A DNA stretch of 64,000 bases from Roseiarcus sp963772555 (GCA_963772555.1 CAVYXQ010000003.1:372001-436000); one strand, 5' to 3'. Positions 48,301 to 57,778 are shown, numbered from the stretch's first letter. Notes: generated from the sequence alone by a model not told the origin. Translations and numbers: made by a program.

Positions 48301-49534
48301 GCGATCCGGCGATCCGGGTGGCGATCTCGCCGCGCAGGCCGGGGTCGCCGCGCCAGAAACGGCGCGCCGCGTCGCGATAGCGGTCGTTCCACTCGGCGAA
48401 GCCGGGTCCGAACGCGCCGAGCTGGTAGCCGCCGGGGCCGACGTCCCACGGCTCGGCGATGAGCCGCGCCTGCCTCAGCAGCGGATCTTCGGCAAGCGCC
48501 TGGAAGAAGAGCGCGTGCGGGTCGAAGCGGCCGTCGCTGCCGCGTCCGAGCGTCGTCGCGAGATCGAAGCGGAAGCCGTCGAACCCGCCGTGGACCATCC
48601 AGCGTCTGAGGGCGCCGATCGCCATGTCGACGACGAGCGGACGCTCGAGCGCCACGCAATTGCCGCAGCCGGTGTCGTTCAGGTAGGCCTCGGGACGGCG
48701 GGGGTCGAGGCGGAAGAACGTCGCATTGTCAAGGCCGCGGAAAGACAGGGTCGGTCCGAACTGGTCGCTCTCGCCATTGTGGTTGAGGACCACGTCGAGG
48801 ATCGCCTCCATGCCCGCTTCGTGCAGCGCGTCGGTCGCCGCGCGAACCTCGGCCCAGCCGCCCGGCGCCAGCCGCGGATCGGGGACGCCGAACACCACCG
48901 GATTGTAGCCCCAGGCGTTCGACAGCCCGAGCGGGGGCAGATGCCGCTCGTCGACGAACGCGTCCGCTGGCATGATCTCGACCGCGGTCACCCCGAGGCC
49001 GGCGAGATGGGCGATCGAAGCGGGGTGCGCGAGTCCGGCGAAAGTTCCGCGCAGCTTTTCCGGAATCGCTCCATTGAGCCGTGAAAAGCCCCTCAGATTG
49101 AGCTCGTAGACGACGAGCGCCTCCGCAGCGAGGCGCTTCCGGCCCGGGTCGCCGGCTGGAGGCGCGCCGGCGACCGCCTTCGGCGCATGCGGACCGCTGT
49201 CCTCGCCGAAAGCGAACATCGAGGGATGCAGCCGGAACGGCCGGTCGAACGCCCAGGCGTAAGGATCCGCGAGCAACTTGGACGGGTCGAAGCGCTGCCC
49301 CCGGGCCGGATCGAAGGGACCCTCGACGCGAAATCCGTAGCGCGAACCTGCGCCGAAGCCCGCCGCAGAGCCGCGAAGGACGCCGCCAGCGTCGCGGCTC
49401 ATGGCCGCGCGAAGGATTTCGCGATCACCTTCGTAAAGACAAAGAAAAGCGCCCGCCGCGTTGGGCAGGGCGAGCGCCGCCTCGAGCCCCAGCGCCGTCG
49501 TCGCGACGCCGAGACGTGTCTCGGCATTCGCCAT
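45365..49534 (-). CDS. glgX: Glycogen debranching enzyme fused to 4-alpha-glucanotransferase (GlgX-MalQ)
   Basis: One uninterrupted 1389-residue protein. The first half (about 1-690) is GlgX: a CBM48-like N-terminus, DVVLNHNGESDQFGP, the nucleophile Asp in GFDGFRFDLATTLG, the acid Glu in LIAEPWDVGPGGYQLG and the Asp in VNFVVAHDGFTLADL. The second half (about 710-1389) is MalQ/DPE: ATEWWDIGGKRNVVSPETK, QLYALRRAGDQGIGDFSTL, SPYHPSDRRFLDP, the nucleophile Asp in GMLRIDHAMGLRRLF, the Glu in VVGEDLGTVP and the Asp in ATHDLATLAGW. Debranching releases maltotetraose-type stubs, which MalQ recycles, so fusing both steps is sensible. Start ATG at 49534, 8 nt after the glgA stop. Last gene of the glg operon. 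Confidence 0.92.
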   Translation of the reverse strand: MANAETRLGVATTALGLEAALALPNAAGAFLCLYEGDREILRAAMSRDAGGVLRGSAAGFGAGSRYGFRVEGPFDPARGQRFDPSKLLADPYAWAFDRPFRLHPSMFAFGEDSGPHAPKAVAGAPPAGDPGRKRLAAEALVVYELNLRGFSRLNGAIPEKLRGTFAGLAHPASIAHLAGLGVTAVEIMPADAFVDERHLPPLGLSNAWGYNPVVFGVPDPRLAPGGWAEVRAATDALHEAGMEAILDVVLNHNGESDQFGPTLSFRGLDNATFFRLDPRRPEAYLNDTGCGNCVALERPLVVDMAIGALRRWMVHGGFDGFRFDLATTLGRGSDGRFDPHALFFQALAEDPLLRQARLIAEPWDVGPGGYQLGAFGPGFAEWNDRYRDAARRFWRGDPGLRGEIATRIAGSRDVFPRAAAPSKSVNFVVAHDGFTLADLVAYEDKHNEANGEQNRDGTDANTSWNHGVEGPSDVPAIVEARSRDQRNLLTLLLASRGTPMLAMGSELGFSQRGNNNAYAQDNATTAIDWGAADALLIAFVRHLIDVRRTHPALSRDAFLTGEPFDGGRLPDVEWRDAEGSMTPATWNDGAGAVLVAVFAAPLSDGADRVAVALNRGGDDVDLRLPEPRAGMAWRLLADTSNPDAPERPTALADRQRLVARSCLILAESPVAGGHAAAPPSADAIDALAKAVGIATEWWDIGGKRNVVSPETKIALLTALGLEAGSAAQALESLDRVLDETRRRRVPTSLTLPADKPLAAPLRDQPQSLNARLECEDGRIIEWRIAAGEGERRELPDGRVVAERAAPLPGLPIGRHRLIVGGVDCALTVAPPEAYGAEAALSKRFGVTAQLYALRRAGDQGIGDFSTLQRTGEAAGRAGASYFGVSPMHMLFPHDRGRASPYHPSDRRFLDPIYVDVLDTGLPRDEALDAALAALAPAIAAASAAETVGYPEVWAIKRAALEALHLAFARARASRPDEPMFVDFLAFVSTGGEALRRFAAFQTIASSEAGAAWRSWPEALRDGDAKAIGAAFAAKDPLAFDFALFCQWLADRQLARAAAAARAAGLDIGFYRDLAIGAAPDGAEAWAHAKDLALGVSVGAPPDPFATEGQNWNLPAPNPLAGARDGWANLSALYAANMRHAGMLRIDHAMGLRRLFLIPDGAKPAEGAYLAYPLDDLIGQVALESQRARCMVVGEDLGTVPPGFRSRLTKANILGMRVLRFERKGAEVLPPAGYPPLSVACVATHDLATLAGWWQGADIAERLSLGRLSLATAAEAIAERRADKQGLVAALLAAGLIAVAPNEEAPLDDTLAAAVHALIGGAGSIFASAQYDDLVGQTIATNLPGTDRERPNWRLKVGPDVAAALAASRARAILAAVSKGRLQAARRDAT

Positions 49535-49542
49535 GGCCTGGC

Positions 49543-50997
49543 TCACGCGGCGGACCCGACGAGCGAGCGGTAGAGTTCGGCGTAGCGCTGCGCCGAGGCG
49601 CGCCAGGAGACCTCCGCCCGCATGCCGTTCAGCCTCATTCGCCGCATCGCCGCAGCCTTGCGGAACACTGTCAGCGCGCGCTCGATTGCGTCCGAGAGGG
49701 CTTCGGCAGAGAGCGGCCAGAACTGGATTCCCGTGGCGACGCCCGCCGCCGTCGCCGCCTCGTTGGCGTCGATGACGGTGTCGTTGAGGCCGCCGACGCG
49801 GGAGACGATCGGCGCCGCGCCGTAACGCAGGGCGCAAAGCTGGGTCAGTCCGCAAGGCTCAAAGCGGGACGGCACGAGGACGAAGTCCGCCGCCCCCTGG
49901 TAGAGATGGGCGAGCCGTTCGTCGTAACCGAAGACGCATGATACCGAACCAGCGCGGGACGCGGCGGCGTCAGCGAAGCCCTGCTCCAACCCCCTCTCGC
50001 CGGACCCTAGCAGCGCAAGCTGTCCGCCTTTGGCCACGACTGCGGGAAGGGTCTGCAACAGCAAGTCGAGGCCCTTCTGGTGGGAAAGGCGCGATACGAC
50101 GGCAAAGAGCGGCCGATCGACGCTCGGCGTCAGTCCCATCTTGCTCTGCAGCGCAATCTTGTTGCGCGACCGCATGTCGATCCGCAGGGCGGTGTAGTTT
50201 TGCGCCAGCGCCGGATCGGTCGCGGGATTCCATATCGTGTCGTCGATGCCATTGAGGATGCCATGGACAACGTCCGCCCGTGCGCGGAGGAGCCCGTCGA
50301 GCGCCATGCCGAATTCCGGCGTCATGATCTCGCGGGCATAGGTCGGCGATACGGTGGTGATGGCGTCGGCAAGCCTCAGTCCCGCTTTGAGGTAGCCGAC
50401 GCCGCCAAAGTATTCGACGCCGTCGATCGACAGAGCGGCGTCGGGAAGGCCGAGCTCCCAGAACACGGAAATCGGGAAATGGCCCTGAAACGCAAGGTTG
50501 TGTATCGTCACGACCGACTTGGTTCGCGGCCCCGGGGCGAAGTGAAGATAGGCGGACGCGAGCGCGGCCTGCCAGTCGTGGGCGTGAACCACATCGGGCT
50601 CAAAGGCGCCGAGCGCGCCGAGCCCGATGTCGGCGCCGACGCGCGCCAGCGCCGCGAACCGCCGCGCATTGTCCGGCCAGTCGAGACCGTCTGGTCCGAG
50701 ATAGGGGCTGCCCGGTCGCTCGTAGAGATGCGGCGCGTCAAGCGCAAAGAGATCGAGGCCGGCTGCCTTGCCCGCCAGGAGTCGCGCCGGACCGCCGAAT
50801 AGATTGCCGTACTCCCGTGCGGTCGAAACGTCGGCGAGCTTGGCCCGGACCGCCGGATAGGCTGGGACGAGCGTTCGCATAACGACTTTCTCGCGGCTGA
50901 GCGCACCCGGCAGCGCGCCGGCGACATCGGCGAGCCCGCCGGTCTTGACGAGCGGGAAAATCTCCGAGGCAACCGAGAGAACCCTCAGTTCGCTCAT
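49543..50997 (-). CDS. glgA: Glycogen (starch) synthase, ADP-glucose type
   Basis: A 484-residue GT5 enzyme that transfers glucose from ADP-glucose to the growing alpha-1,4 chain. The ADP-glucose site KTGGLADVAGALPGAL is near the N-terminus, then DVVHAHDWQAAL, VTIHNLAFQG, and the GT-B C-terminal motif VPSRFEPCGLTQLCALRYGA. Its ATG overlaps the glgC stop (ATGA), so translation is coupled. Confidence 0.97.
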   Translation of the reverse strand: MSELRVLSVASEIFPLVKTGGLADVAGALPGALSREKVVMRTLVPAYPAVRAKLADVSTAREYGNLFGGPARLLAGKAAGLDLFALDAPHLYERPGSPYLGPDGLDWPDNARRFAALARVGADIGLGALGAFEPDVVHAHDWQAALASAYLHFAPGPRTKSVVTIHNLAFQGHFPISVFWELGLPDAALSIDGVEYFGGVGYLKAGLRLADAITTVSPTYAREIMTPEFGMALDGLLRARADVVHGILNGIDDTIWNPATDPALAQNYTALRIDMRSRNKIALQSKMGLTPSVDRPLFAVVSRLSHQKGLDLLLQTLPAVVAKGGQLALLGSGERGLEQGFADAAASRAGSVSCVFGYDERLAHLYQGAADFVLVPSRFEPCGLTQLCALRYGAAPIVSRVGGLNDTVIDANEAATAAGVATGIQFWPLSAEALSDAIERALTVFRKAAAMRRMRLNGMRAEVSWRASAQRYAELYRSLVGSAA

Positions 50998-52277
50998 TGC
51001 GTGAGCTTTTCGATCATCGGACCGGTGATCAGCGTCACGCCCTCCTCGGTGCGGCGGAAACGTTTCGCGTCGAGTTCGGGATCCTCGCCGACGACGAGAC
51101 CGTCCGGAATGCTGACTTCGCTGTCGATCACGACCTTGTTCAAGCGCGTGTGCCGCCCAATGCTGGCGTAAGGCAGAATGACGGCTTCGTGGATCGTCGA
51201 ATAGGAATGGACGTGAACGCCGGTGAACACCAGCGAACGGCTAATCGCGGCGCCCGAGACGATGCACCCGCCCGAGAGCAGCGACGAGATCGCCAGTCCG
51301 CGCCGGCCGTCGACGTCGTGGACGAACTTCGCCGGCGGCGTGATCTCGCCGTAGGTCCATATCGGCCAGGCGCGGTCGTAGAGGTCGAGATCGGGCACGA
51401 TGTCGGTGAGGTCGATGTTGGCGGCCCAATAGGCGTCGACGGTGCCGACGTCCCGCCAGTAGTGCTTGGCTTCCTCGGTTGAGGTGACGCAGGACTGAGA
51501 GAAGTGATGCGCGACCGCTTTGCCGTTCTTGACGAGGTAGGGAATGATGTCCTTGCCGAAGTCGTGGCTCGAGTTCGGGTCGGCCGCGTCGCGGTGCAAT
51601 TGGTCAAAGAGAAACTCGGTCTCGAACACGTAAATCCCCATGCTGCAGAGCGCAACGTCCGGTTTCCCGGGCATGTGGGGCGGATCCTTGGGCTTCTCGA
51701 GAAAGGAGAGGATCCGGTTCTGCTCGTCGACATGCATCACGCCGAAGCCCTTGGCCTCCTCGAGCGACGCCTCGAGACAGCCGACGGTGACGTCGGCTCC
51801 CGAGTCGACGTGCTGCTGGAGCATTTTCTCGTAGTCCATTTTGTAGACGTGATCGCCCGCCAGCACGATCATGAATTGCGGACCGTAGCTCTCGATGATG
51901 TCGATGTTCTGATAGACCGCGTCGGCGGTGCCGAGATACCACATGGTCTCCGAAACTCGCTGCGAGGCGGGCAGAATGTCGAAACTCTCGTTTCGCTCGG
52001 GGCGCAGGAAGTTCCAGCCGCGTTGCAGATGGCGAATGAGGCTATGAGCCTTGTATTGAGTCGCGACCGCCATCCGCCGGATGCCGGAGTTCAAGGCGTT
52101 CGAAAGCGCGAAATCGATGATGCGCGACTTGCCGCCGAAGTAGACGGCGGGCTTGGCGCGCCGGTCCGTCAGCTCGAGGAGGCGGCTGCCGCGACCGCCC
52201 GCAAGGACATAAGCCATGGCGTGACGAGAGTAAGGCGCAGAAATGCCGAGCTCCTTGGCTGTCTTCATCCTGGGCAT
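50994..52277 (-). CDS. glgC: Glucose-1-phosphate adenylyltransferase
   Basis: 427 residues; makes ADP-glucose from glucose-1-phosphate and ATP. AYVLAGGRGSRLLELTDRRA and KPAVYFGGKSRIIDFALSNA form the nucleotide site; MWYLGTADAVYQN, GDHVYKMDYEKML, GFGVMHVDEQNRILSFLEKP and the left-handed helix C-terminus are all present. AAGGAG precedes the ATG by 8 nt. The first committed and normally allosterically controlled step of the pathway. Confidence 0.97.
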   Translation of the reverse strand: MPRMKTAKELGISAPYSRHAMAYVLAGGRGSRLLELTDRRAKPAVYFGGKSRIIDFALSNALNSGIRRMAVATQYKAHSLIRHLQRGWNFLRPERNESFDILPASQRVSETMWYLGTADAVYQNIDIIESYGPQFMIVLAGDHVYKMDYEKMLQQHVDSGADVTVGCLEASLEEAKGFGVMHVDEQNRILSFLEKPKDPPHMPGKPDVALCSMGIYVFETEFLFDQLHRDAADPNSSHDFGKDIIPYLVKNGKAVAHHFSQSCVTSTEEAKHYWRDVGTVDAYWAANIDLTDIVPDLDLYDRAWPIWTYGEITPPAKFVHDVDGRRGLAISSLLSGGCIVSGAAISRSLVFTGVHVHSYSTIHEAVILPYASIGRHTRLNKVVIDSEVSIPDGLVVGEDPELDAKRFRRTEEGVTLITGPMIEKLTQ

Positions 52278-52291
52278 GAGGGTCTCCTTGA

Positions 52292-54505
52292 TCAGCGCGC
52301 CGCCTCCTCGGCGCCGGGCGGGCTGAAGGCTAGGTACAATGTCGAAAGCGGCGGCAGCGTCAGGGTCGTCGAAGCGGGAAAGCCGTGCGATGGCCGGGCT
52401 TCAGCGAAGACGGCGCCGAAATTGCCCATGTTGGAGCCGCCGTAGGCAGCCGCATCGCTGTTGAGGGCCTCGCGCCACTGGCCTTCGAAGGGCAGTCCGA
52501 TGCGATAATTGAGACGCGGCACGGGCGTAAAATTGCAGACGACGGCGACCGGCGGGTCGTTCCGCGCCCCGCGACGCAGGAAAGCGAGCACGGATTGGGC
52601 GTCGTCGTTGACGACGATCCAGCGAAACCCCTCCGGCTCGCAGTCGCGGGCGTGCAGAGCCGGCGTCTCGCGGTAGAGGCGGTTGAGATCGCGGATCAGC
52701 GCCTGCACGCCACGGTGCGGCCAGTATTCGAGCAGCCACCAGGGAAGCGATTCGCTCGCGTTCCATTCGCTCGTCTGGCCAAACTCCTGCCCCATGAACA
52801 GGAGCTTCTTGCCCGGGTAGCCCCACATCAGGCCATAGAAGGCGCGTGCGTTGGCGAAGCGGCGCCATTCGTCGCCAGGCATTTTGGAGACAACGGATGC
52901 CTTGCCGTGGACGACCTCGTCGTGCGAGATCGGCAGCACGAAATTCTCGCTATAGGTGTAAAGGAGCCCGAACGTCATCTTGTCGTGGCTCCAACGGCGA
53001 TAGATGGGGTCGCTCGACATGTAGTCGAGCGTGTCGTGCATCCAGCCCATGTTCCACTTGAAGCCGAAGCCGAGCCCGCCCTGGTCAGTCGGCCGCGAGA
53101 CGCCGGGGAAGGCGGTCGATTCCTCGGCGATGGTGACCGCTCCACGGAAGAGGCCGTAGACGAGTTCGTTGGCGCGGCGCAAAAAGGCGATCGCCTCGCG
53201 GTTCTCCCTGCTGCCGTCCGGGTTGGGGAGCCACTCTCCTTCGCGTCGGGAATAGTCGAGGTAGAGCATCGAGGCGACGGCGTCGACGCGCAGGCCGTCG
53301 ATATGGAAACGGTCGACCCAGTAGAGCGCGTTGCAATAGAGAAAATTCGCCACCTCGTGCCGGCCGAAATTGTAGATTGCCGTGTTCCAGTCCGGATGGA
53401 AGCCCTTCCGTGGATCGGCGTGCTCGTAGAGCGCGGTGCCGTCGAAGCGGGCCAAGCCGTGCTCATCGACGGGGAAATGCGCCGGGGCCCAGTCGAGGAT
53501 GACACCGAGCCCCGCGGCATGCGCGCGATCGACAAAGCGGGCGAAGCCGGCCGGCTCGCCGAAGCGCCGAGTTGGCGCGAACAGGCCGATCGGCTGGTAG
53601 CCCCAGGACTCGTCGAGCGGATGTTCGCTGATCGGCAGGAGCTCGAGATGGGTGTAGCCCATCTCGGCCGCGTAGGGGATCAACTGGTCAGCCAACTCGT
53701 CGTAGGTGAGAAACGACCCGTCCGGGTGACGTCGCCAAGACCCGAGATGGACCTCGTAGATCGACATCGGCTTCCGCCGCGGCTCGCCCTGGCCCCGGTT
53801 GGCCATGTATTCGCCATCGGTCCAGACGAAATCGGCGCTGTCGGCCACGACCGACGCGGTCGAAGGCCGGAGCTCCGCCTCGAAGCCAAAGGGATCGGCC
53901 TTCAGCGGCAGAAGCGCTCCGTCTGGCCCGGCCAGCTCGTACTTGTAGACGGCGCCCGCTTTCAGCTCAGGCACGAAAAGCTCCCAGATGCCGCTGTCGA
54001 CGCGCTTGCGCATCTGGCAGCGCCGGCCGTCCCAGCGATTGAAGTCGCCGACGACGGAGGCGCGAGTGGCGTTCGGCGCCCACAGGGCGAAAAGGACACC
54101 CGCGACACCCTCATGCACGGTAAGCTGGGCCCCCAGCCGCCGGTAGAGCTGGCGATGGGAGCCTTCTCGAAGAAGATGGTCGTCGAGCGGCCCGAGCGCC
54201 GGACCGAAGGCGTAAGGGTCTAGCGAGGTGAACGTTCCCGACGCCGTCTCGACCTCAACCATGTAGGAGGGGCGCTCCTTGAGCGAGGGGATCAGGGCCT
54301 CGAAGAAGTCGTCCTTGCGGCGCGGCAGCTCCGCCAGAAGCTTGCCGTCGCGCGTCAGCGCCCGCACCCGCAAAGTCTCGGGCGCGAACACGCGAATCAC
54401 CCATCCTGCGGGGGTCTCATGCGGACCGAGGACAGCGAACGGATCGCCGCAACGCGCCGTCTGGACCGCGGCGACGTCGGCGTCCCGCGCTCTCCAAACC
54501 TCCAT
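52292..54505 (-). CDS. glgB: 1,4-alpha-glucan branching enzyme
   Basis: A 737-residue GH13 enzyme with the long bacterial N-terminal domain plus CBM48. Catalytic residues: Asp in IDGLRVDAVASMLYLDY, Glu in VTIAEESTAFPGV and Asp in LPISHDEVVHGKAS. GGGGAGG lies 6 nt before the ATG. Second gene of the operon; 14 nt precede glgC. Confidence 0.97.
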   Translation of the reverse strand: MEVWRARDADVAAVQTARCGDPFAVLGPHETPAGWVIRVFAPETLRVRALTRDGKLLAELPRRKDDFFEALIPSLKERPSYMVEVETASGTFTSLDPYAFGPALGPLDDHLLREGSHRQLYRRLGAQLTVHEGVAGVLFALWAPNATRASVVGDFNRWDGRRCQMRKRVDSGIWELFVPELKAGAVYKYELAGPDGALLPLKADPFGFEAELRPSTASVVADSADFVWTDGEYMANRGQGEPRRKPMSIYEVHLGSWRRHPDGSFLTYDELADQLIPYAAEMGYTHLELLPISEHPLDESWGYQPIGLFAPTRRFGEPAGFARFVDRAHAAGLGVILDWAPAHFPVDEHGLARFDGTALYEHADPRKGFHPDWNTAIYNFGRHEVANFLYCNALYWVDRFHIDGLRVDAVASMLYLDYSRREGEWLPNPDGSRENREAIAFLRRANELVYGLFRGAVTIAEESTAFPGVSRPTDQGGLGFGFKWNMGWMHDTLDYMSSDPIYRRWSHDKMTFGLLYTYSENFVLPISHDEVVHGKASVVSKMPGDEWRRFANARAFYGLMWGYPGKKLLFMGQEFGQTSEWNASESLPWWLLEYWPHRGVQALIRDLNRLYRETPALHARDCEPEGFRWIVVNDDAQSVLAFLRRGARNDPPVAVVCNFTPVPRLNYRIGLPFEGQWREALNSDAAAYGGSNMGNFGAVFAEARPSHGFPASTTLTLPPLSTLYLAFSPPGAEEAAR

Positions 54506-54527
54506 GACGACCTCCCCGTCGATGACT

Positions 54528-57014
54528 TCAGCTCAGCGGCATAAACGGCGCATTCCAGATTTCCGTCGCATATTCCGCGATCGTGCGGTCGGAGGAGAAC
54601 CATCCGACGTTGGCGGTGTTGAGGATGCTGGAACGCATCCACCTTGTTTGGTCGCGCCAGGCTTCATCGATGCGCATTTGCGTCTCCCAGTAGGCGGCGA
54701 AGTCAGCGCAAACCATGAAATAGTCATGGTGCGTCAGCGTATCGACCAGCCCGCGATAACGTGTGACGTCGTCGTTGGAGAAGACGCCCGAGGCGATCTC
54801 GTCGAGCGCTTCGCGCAGCGCCGGCGAGGCCGCGATGCGGTCGCTAGCATCGATCCCGTGGCTTCGCGCCGTCTCCACCTCGGAGGCCGTAAGGCCGAAT
54901 ATGAAGATGTTGTCATTGCCGACGAGATCGCGCAGTTCCACGTTGGCCCCGTCCAGCGTGCCGACCGTCAATGCGCCGTTCAGCGCCATCTTCATGTTGC
55001 CGGTACCCGAGGCCTCCATCCCCGCTGTCGAAATTTGCTCCGAGAGATCGACCGCAGGGATGATCGTCTCGGCGAGCGAGACATTGTAGTTGGGTAGGAA
55101 AATCACCTTCAGAAGACCGCGCACGGTCGGGTCGGCGTTGATCACGCGGGCGACGTCGATTGCGAGCTTGATGATCAGCTTGGCCTGTGTGTAGCTGGCC
55201 GCCGCCTTGCCCGCGAAGATTTTCACCCGCGGCGCGAAGTCGATCATCGGGTTGGCTCGGATGGCGTTGTAGCGCGCGACCGTTTCCAGGATGTTGAGGA
55301 GTTGGCGCTTGTATTCGTGTATGCGCTTGATCTGCACGTCGAACATCGAATCCGGATCGACGCGCTGGCCGAGTTGGACGGCGATGTGGCGCGCGAGCGC
55401 GACCTTGGCGAAACGCCTCGTCGCGGCGACGCGATCTTGCATCGACCCATCCCCGGCGTAGGCAGCGAAACCTTTCAGCGCCTCCGCGTCGTCGAGGGCG
55501 CGCTCGCCGATCGTCGTGCGGATAAGCCCTGCGAGCCCTGGGTTGCATTCGATCAGCCAGCGGCGGAAGGTGATGCCGTTCGTCTTGTTGACGATGCGGC
55601 CGGGATAGACCGCGTTCAGGCTATGGAACACCGTCTTGCGCATGAGTTCGGTGTGCAGCGCGGAGACGCCATTGATCTTGTGCGAGCCGACAAAGGCGAG
55701 ATTGCCCATCCGCACACGGCGACCCGCCTGTTCGTCGATCAGGGATATGGACGCGAGAAGGTTCGGGTCGAGGAAGCCCCGCCTCCTCGCGCTGTCGAGG
55801 TGCGCCGCATTGAGGAGGTAGATGATCTGCATGTGGCGCGGAAGGAGGCGCTCCATCAGCGGAACCGGCCAAGTCTCGAGCGCCTCGGGCAAGAGTGTGT
55901 GGTTGGTGTAGGAAAAGGTGGCCCGCGCGATCGTCCAGGCCTCGTCCCATTCAAGGCCGTTCAGATCGACCAGAATTCGCATGAGCTCAGCAATCGCGAT
56001 CGCCGGATGCGTGTCGTTGAGCTGGACGGCGGCGTGTTCTCCCAGCGTACGCACGTCCTTATGCTGCTTGATATGCCGGCGAATAAGATCGAGCAGCGAT
56101 GCCGAGGCGAAGAAGTACTCCTGCCTTAGGCGCAGTTCCTGGCCGGCCGGGGTGGCGTCGCTCGGATAGAGGACTTTGGAGATGGCTTCGGCGCGCACCG
56201 TATCGGAAAAGGCGCCGACATAGTCGGCCGCGTTGAACGCGTCGAGCTTGAACGGGTCCGGCGCGCGGGCCGACCACAGGCGCAGGGTGTTCACATGCCG
56301 CCCGCGCCAGCCTGCGATCGGCGTATCATAGCCGACCGCTTCGACCGTCTCAGCCGGATGCCAGATGTGGCGTGTGCGATCGTCCTCGCCCTGAACCATC
56401 TCGACCGTGCCGCCGAAGCCGATCGCGTAATTGCATTCAGGGCGCTCGAACTCCCACGGATTGCCGTTGGCGAGCCAATCCTCTGGCGTCTCCTGCTGCC
56501 AGCCGCCACGGATGATCTGGCGGAAAAGCCCGTTGTCGTAGCGTATGCCGTAGCCGTGCGCGGCGATGCTGAGCGTAGCCATGCTGTCCATGAAGCAGGC
56601 GGCCAGTCGCCCGAGGCCGCCGTTGCCGAGCGCGGCGTCCGGCTCGATGCTGCGCAGCTCCGTAAGGCTGACGCCAAGCCCATCGAGCGCCTCCGCCATT
56701 GGCTCGGCGATGCCGATATTGGTCATCGCGTCGAACAGAAGCCGGCCGATGAGGAACTCGAGCGAAAGATAGTAGACCCGCTTGTGACCATTGGCGTAGG
56801 CGCCGGCCGTGGACGTCATCCACCGGTCGACGATGATGTCGCGAGTGGCGTAAGCGACCGCAAGGAACCAGTCACGCTTGCTCGCAACCTCGGGGATCTT
56901 GCCGACCGAATAGGTCAGCTTCGCCAACACCGCCGCCCTCAGCTCTGGGGCGCCAAACGTGTCCGCAATGCCCGCTTTCAGCCGGGTTCCGGTGTCTGCG
57001 TTGAAATCGTCCAT
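54528..57014 (-). CDS. glgP: Glycogen/maltodextrin phosphorylase
   Basis: An 828-residue GT35 enzyme that releases glucose-1-phosphate from alpha-1,4 chains using PLP. The PLP lysine lies in EASGTGNMKMALNGALTVG, with DGANVELRDLVGNDNIFIFG after it; the N-terminal YLSLEFLIGRLL and ALGNGGLGRLAACFMDSMA and the KRIHEYKRQLLNIL segment are diagnostic. First gene of the leftward glgP-B-C-A-X operon; glgB begins 22 nt after its stop. Confidence 0.97.
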   Translation of the reverse strand: MDDFNADTGTRLKAGIADTFGAPELRAAVLAKLTYSVGKIPEVASKRDWFLAVAYATRDIIVDRWMTSTAGAYANGHKRVYYLSLEFLIGRLLFDAMTNIGIAEPMAEALDGLGVSLTELRSIEPDAALGNGGLGRLAACFMDSMATLSIAAHGYGIRYDNGLFRQIIRGGWQQETPEDWLANGNPWEFERPECNYAIGFGGTVEMVQGEDDRTRHIWHPAETVEAVGYDTPIAGWRGRHVNTLRLWSARAPDPFKLDAFNAADYVGAFSDTVRAEAISKVLYPSDATPAGQELRLRQEYFFASASLLDLIRRHIKQHKDVRTLGEHAAVQLNDTHPAIAIAELMRILVDLNGLEWDEAWTIARATFSYTNHTLLPEALETWPVPLMERLLPRHMQIIYLLNAAHLDSARRRGFLDPNLLASISLIDEQAGRRVRMGNLAFVGSHKINGVSALHTELMRKTVFHSLNAVYPGRIVNKTNGITFRRWLIECNPGLAGLIRTTIGERALDDAEALKGFAAYAGDGSMQDRVAATRRFAKVALARHIAVQLGQRVDPDSMFDVQIKRIHEYKRQLLNILETVARYNAIRANPMIDFAPRVKIFAGKAAASYTQAKLIIKLAIDVARVINADPTVRGLLKVIFLPNYNVSLAETIIPAVDLSEQISTAGMEASGTGNMKMALNGALTVGTLDGANVELRDLVGNDNIFIFGLTASEVETARSHGIDASDRIAASPALREALDEIASGVFSNDDVTRYRGLVDTLTHHDYFMVCADFAAYWETQMRIDEAWRDQTRWMRSSILNTANVGWFSSDRTIAEYATEIWNAPFMPLS

Positions 57015-57124
57015 GGTCTTATGCCCCTCGCCGCGAGATGCGGTCGGCGGCGCTCGCGCGCATCCAGAAGGTTTGTAACACGCCCGTTGGTCAGGACAAT
57101 CTGTCTGATCGAGGTCGATGAGAC

Positions 57125-57778
57125 CTACTCGCTTTTCGGTGGCGGGTTGGGCGGGGGTTTGGCGTCGCGGATCTGGTCCTGGAGCGCGTTGAGTTCGGTC
57201 GTCGCCGAATTGATCTGGCCCTGCATGGCCTCGAACTGCTTTTGCGCTGCGGCGGTTTCTCTCTGCGCCTGCGCCAGGGCCGCGCGCGCAGCGTCGACTT
57301 GGCTCTGCAACCCGGCCTGCTCCCCCACAAGGGACTGCTCCTGCGCCTGCACTCTGCCCAGGCGGTCGCTCTCATCCTTGAGCTTCGTGTCGACCGACTG
57401 CAGATCGCGCGTCTTCGCGCTCGCTTCCTCTTGCGCCCCCGATATTGCGAGCTTGGCGTCGCTGATTTGCTTCGTCAAATCCGCGAGCTCGGTTTGTGCG
57501 GAAGCGCGTGCGGACGTCGCCTCCGAAAGCGCTTTTTCGGCCGCGGACGCCTGGGCCTTGAGTTCGGCGGCCGTTCCCGCCGCCTTCTGGAGGTTCTGGA
57601 GGTCGGCGGCGAGCGACTCGCGCGCGCGTTCCGCCGCGTGCAGCGATTCTTTCATCTCGGATTCGGTCTGCGCCGCCCGCGACCAAAGGAAGGCGGCGAG
57701 CAGCCAGCCAATGACCGCCAGGGCCGTCAACGCCAGCGGGATCGGTCGGCGAAACTCGTCGCCGACGTCGTGGGCCAT
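57125..57778 (-). CDS. Membrane-anchored coiled-coil protein, function unknown
   Basis: 217 residues: a short cytoplasmic start, one TM helix IPLALTALAVIGWLLAAFLW (about 13-32), then about 170 residues of nearly continuous coiled coil rich in Ala, Gln, Glu and Lys (ELADLTKQISDAKLAISGAQ), ending in a Pro-rich KPPPNPPPKSE tail. No enzymatic motif. Similar architecture is seen in envelope spacer or scaffold proteins. It lies 110 nt downstream of the glgP start on the same strand, so it is probably transcribed separately from the glycogen operon. Confidence 0.75.
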   Translation of the reverse strand: MAHDVGDEFRRPIPLALTALAVIGWLLAAFLWSRAAQTESEMKESLHAAERARESLAADLQNLQKAAGTAAELKAQASAAEKALSEATSARASAQTELADLTKQISDAKLAISGAQEEASAKTRDLQSVDTKLKDESDRLGRVQAQEQSLVGEQAGLQSQVDAARAALAQAQRETAAAQKQFEAMQGQINSATTELNALQDQIRDAKPPPNPPPKSE

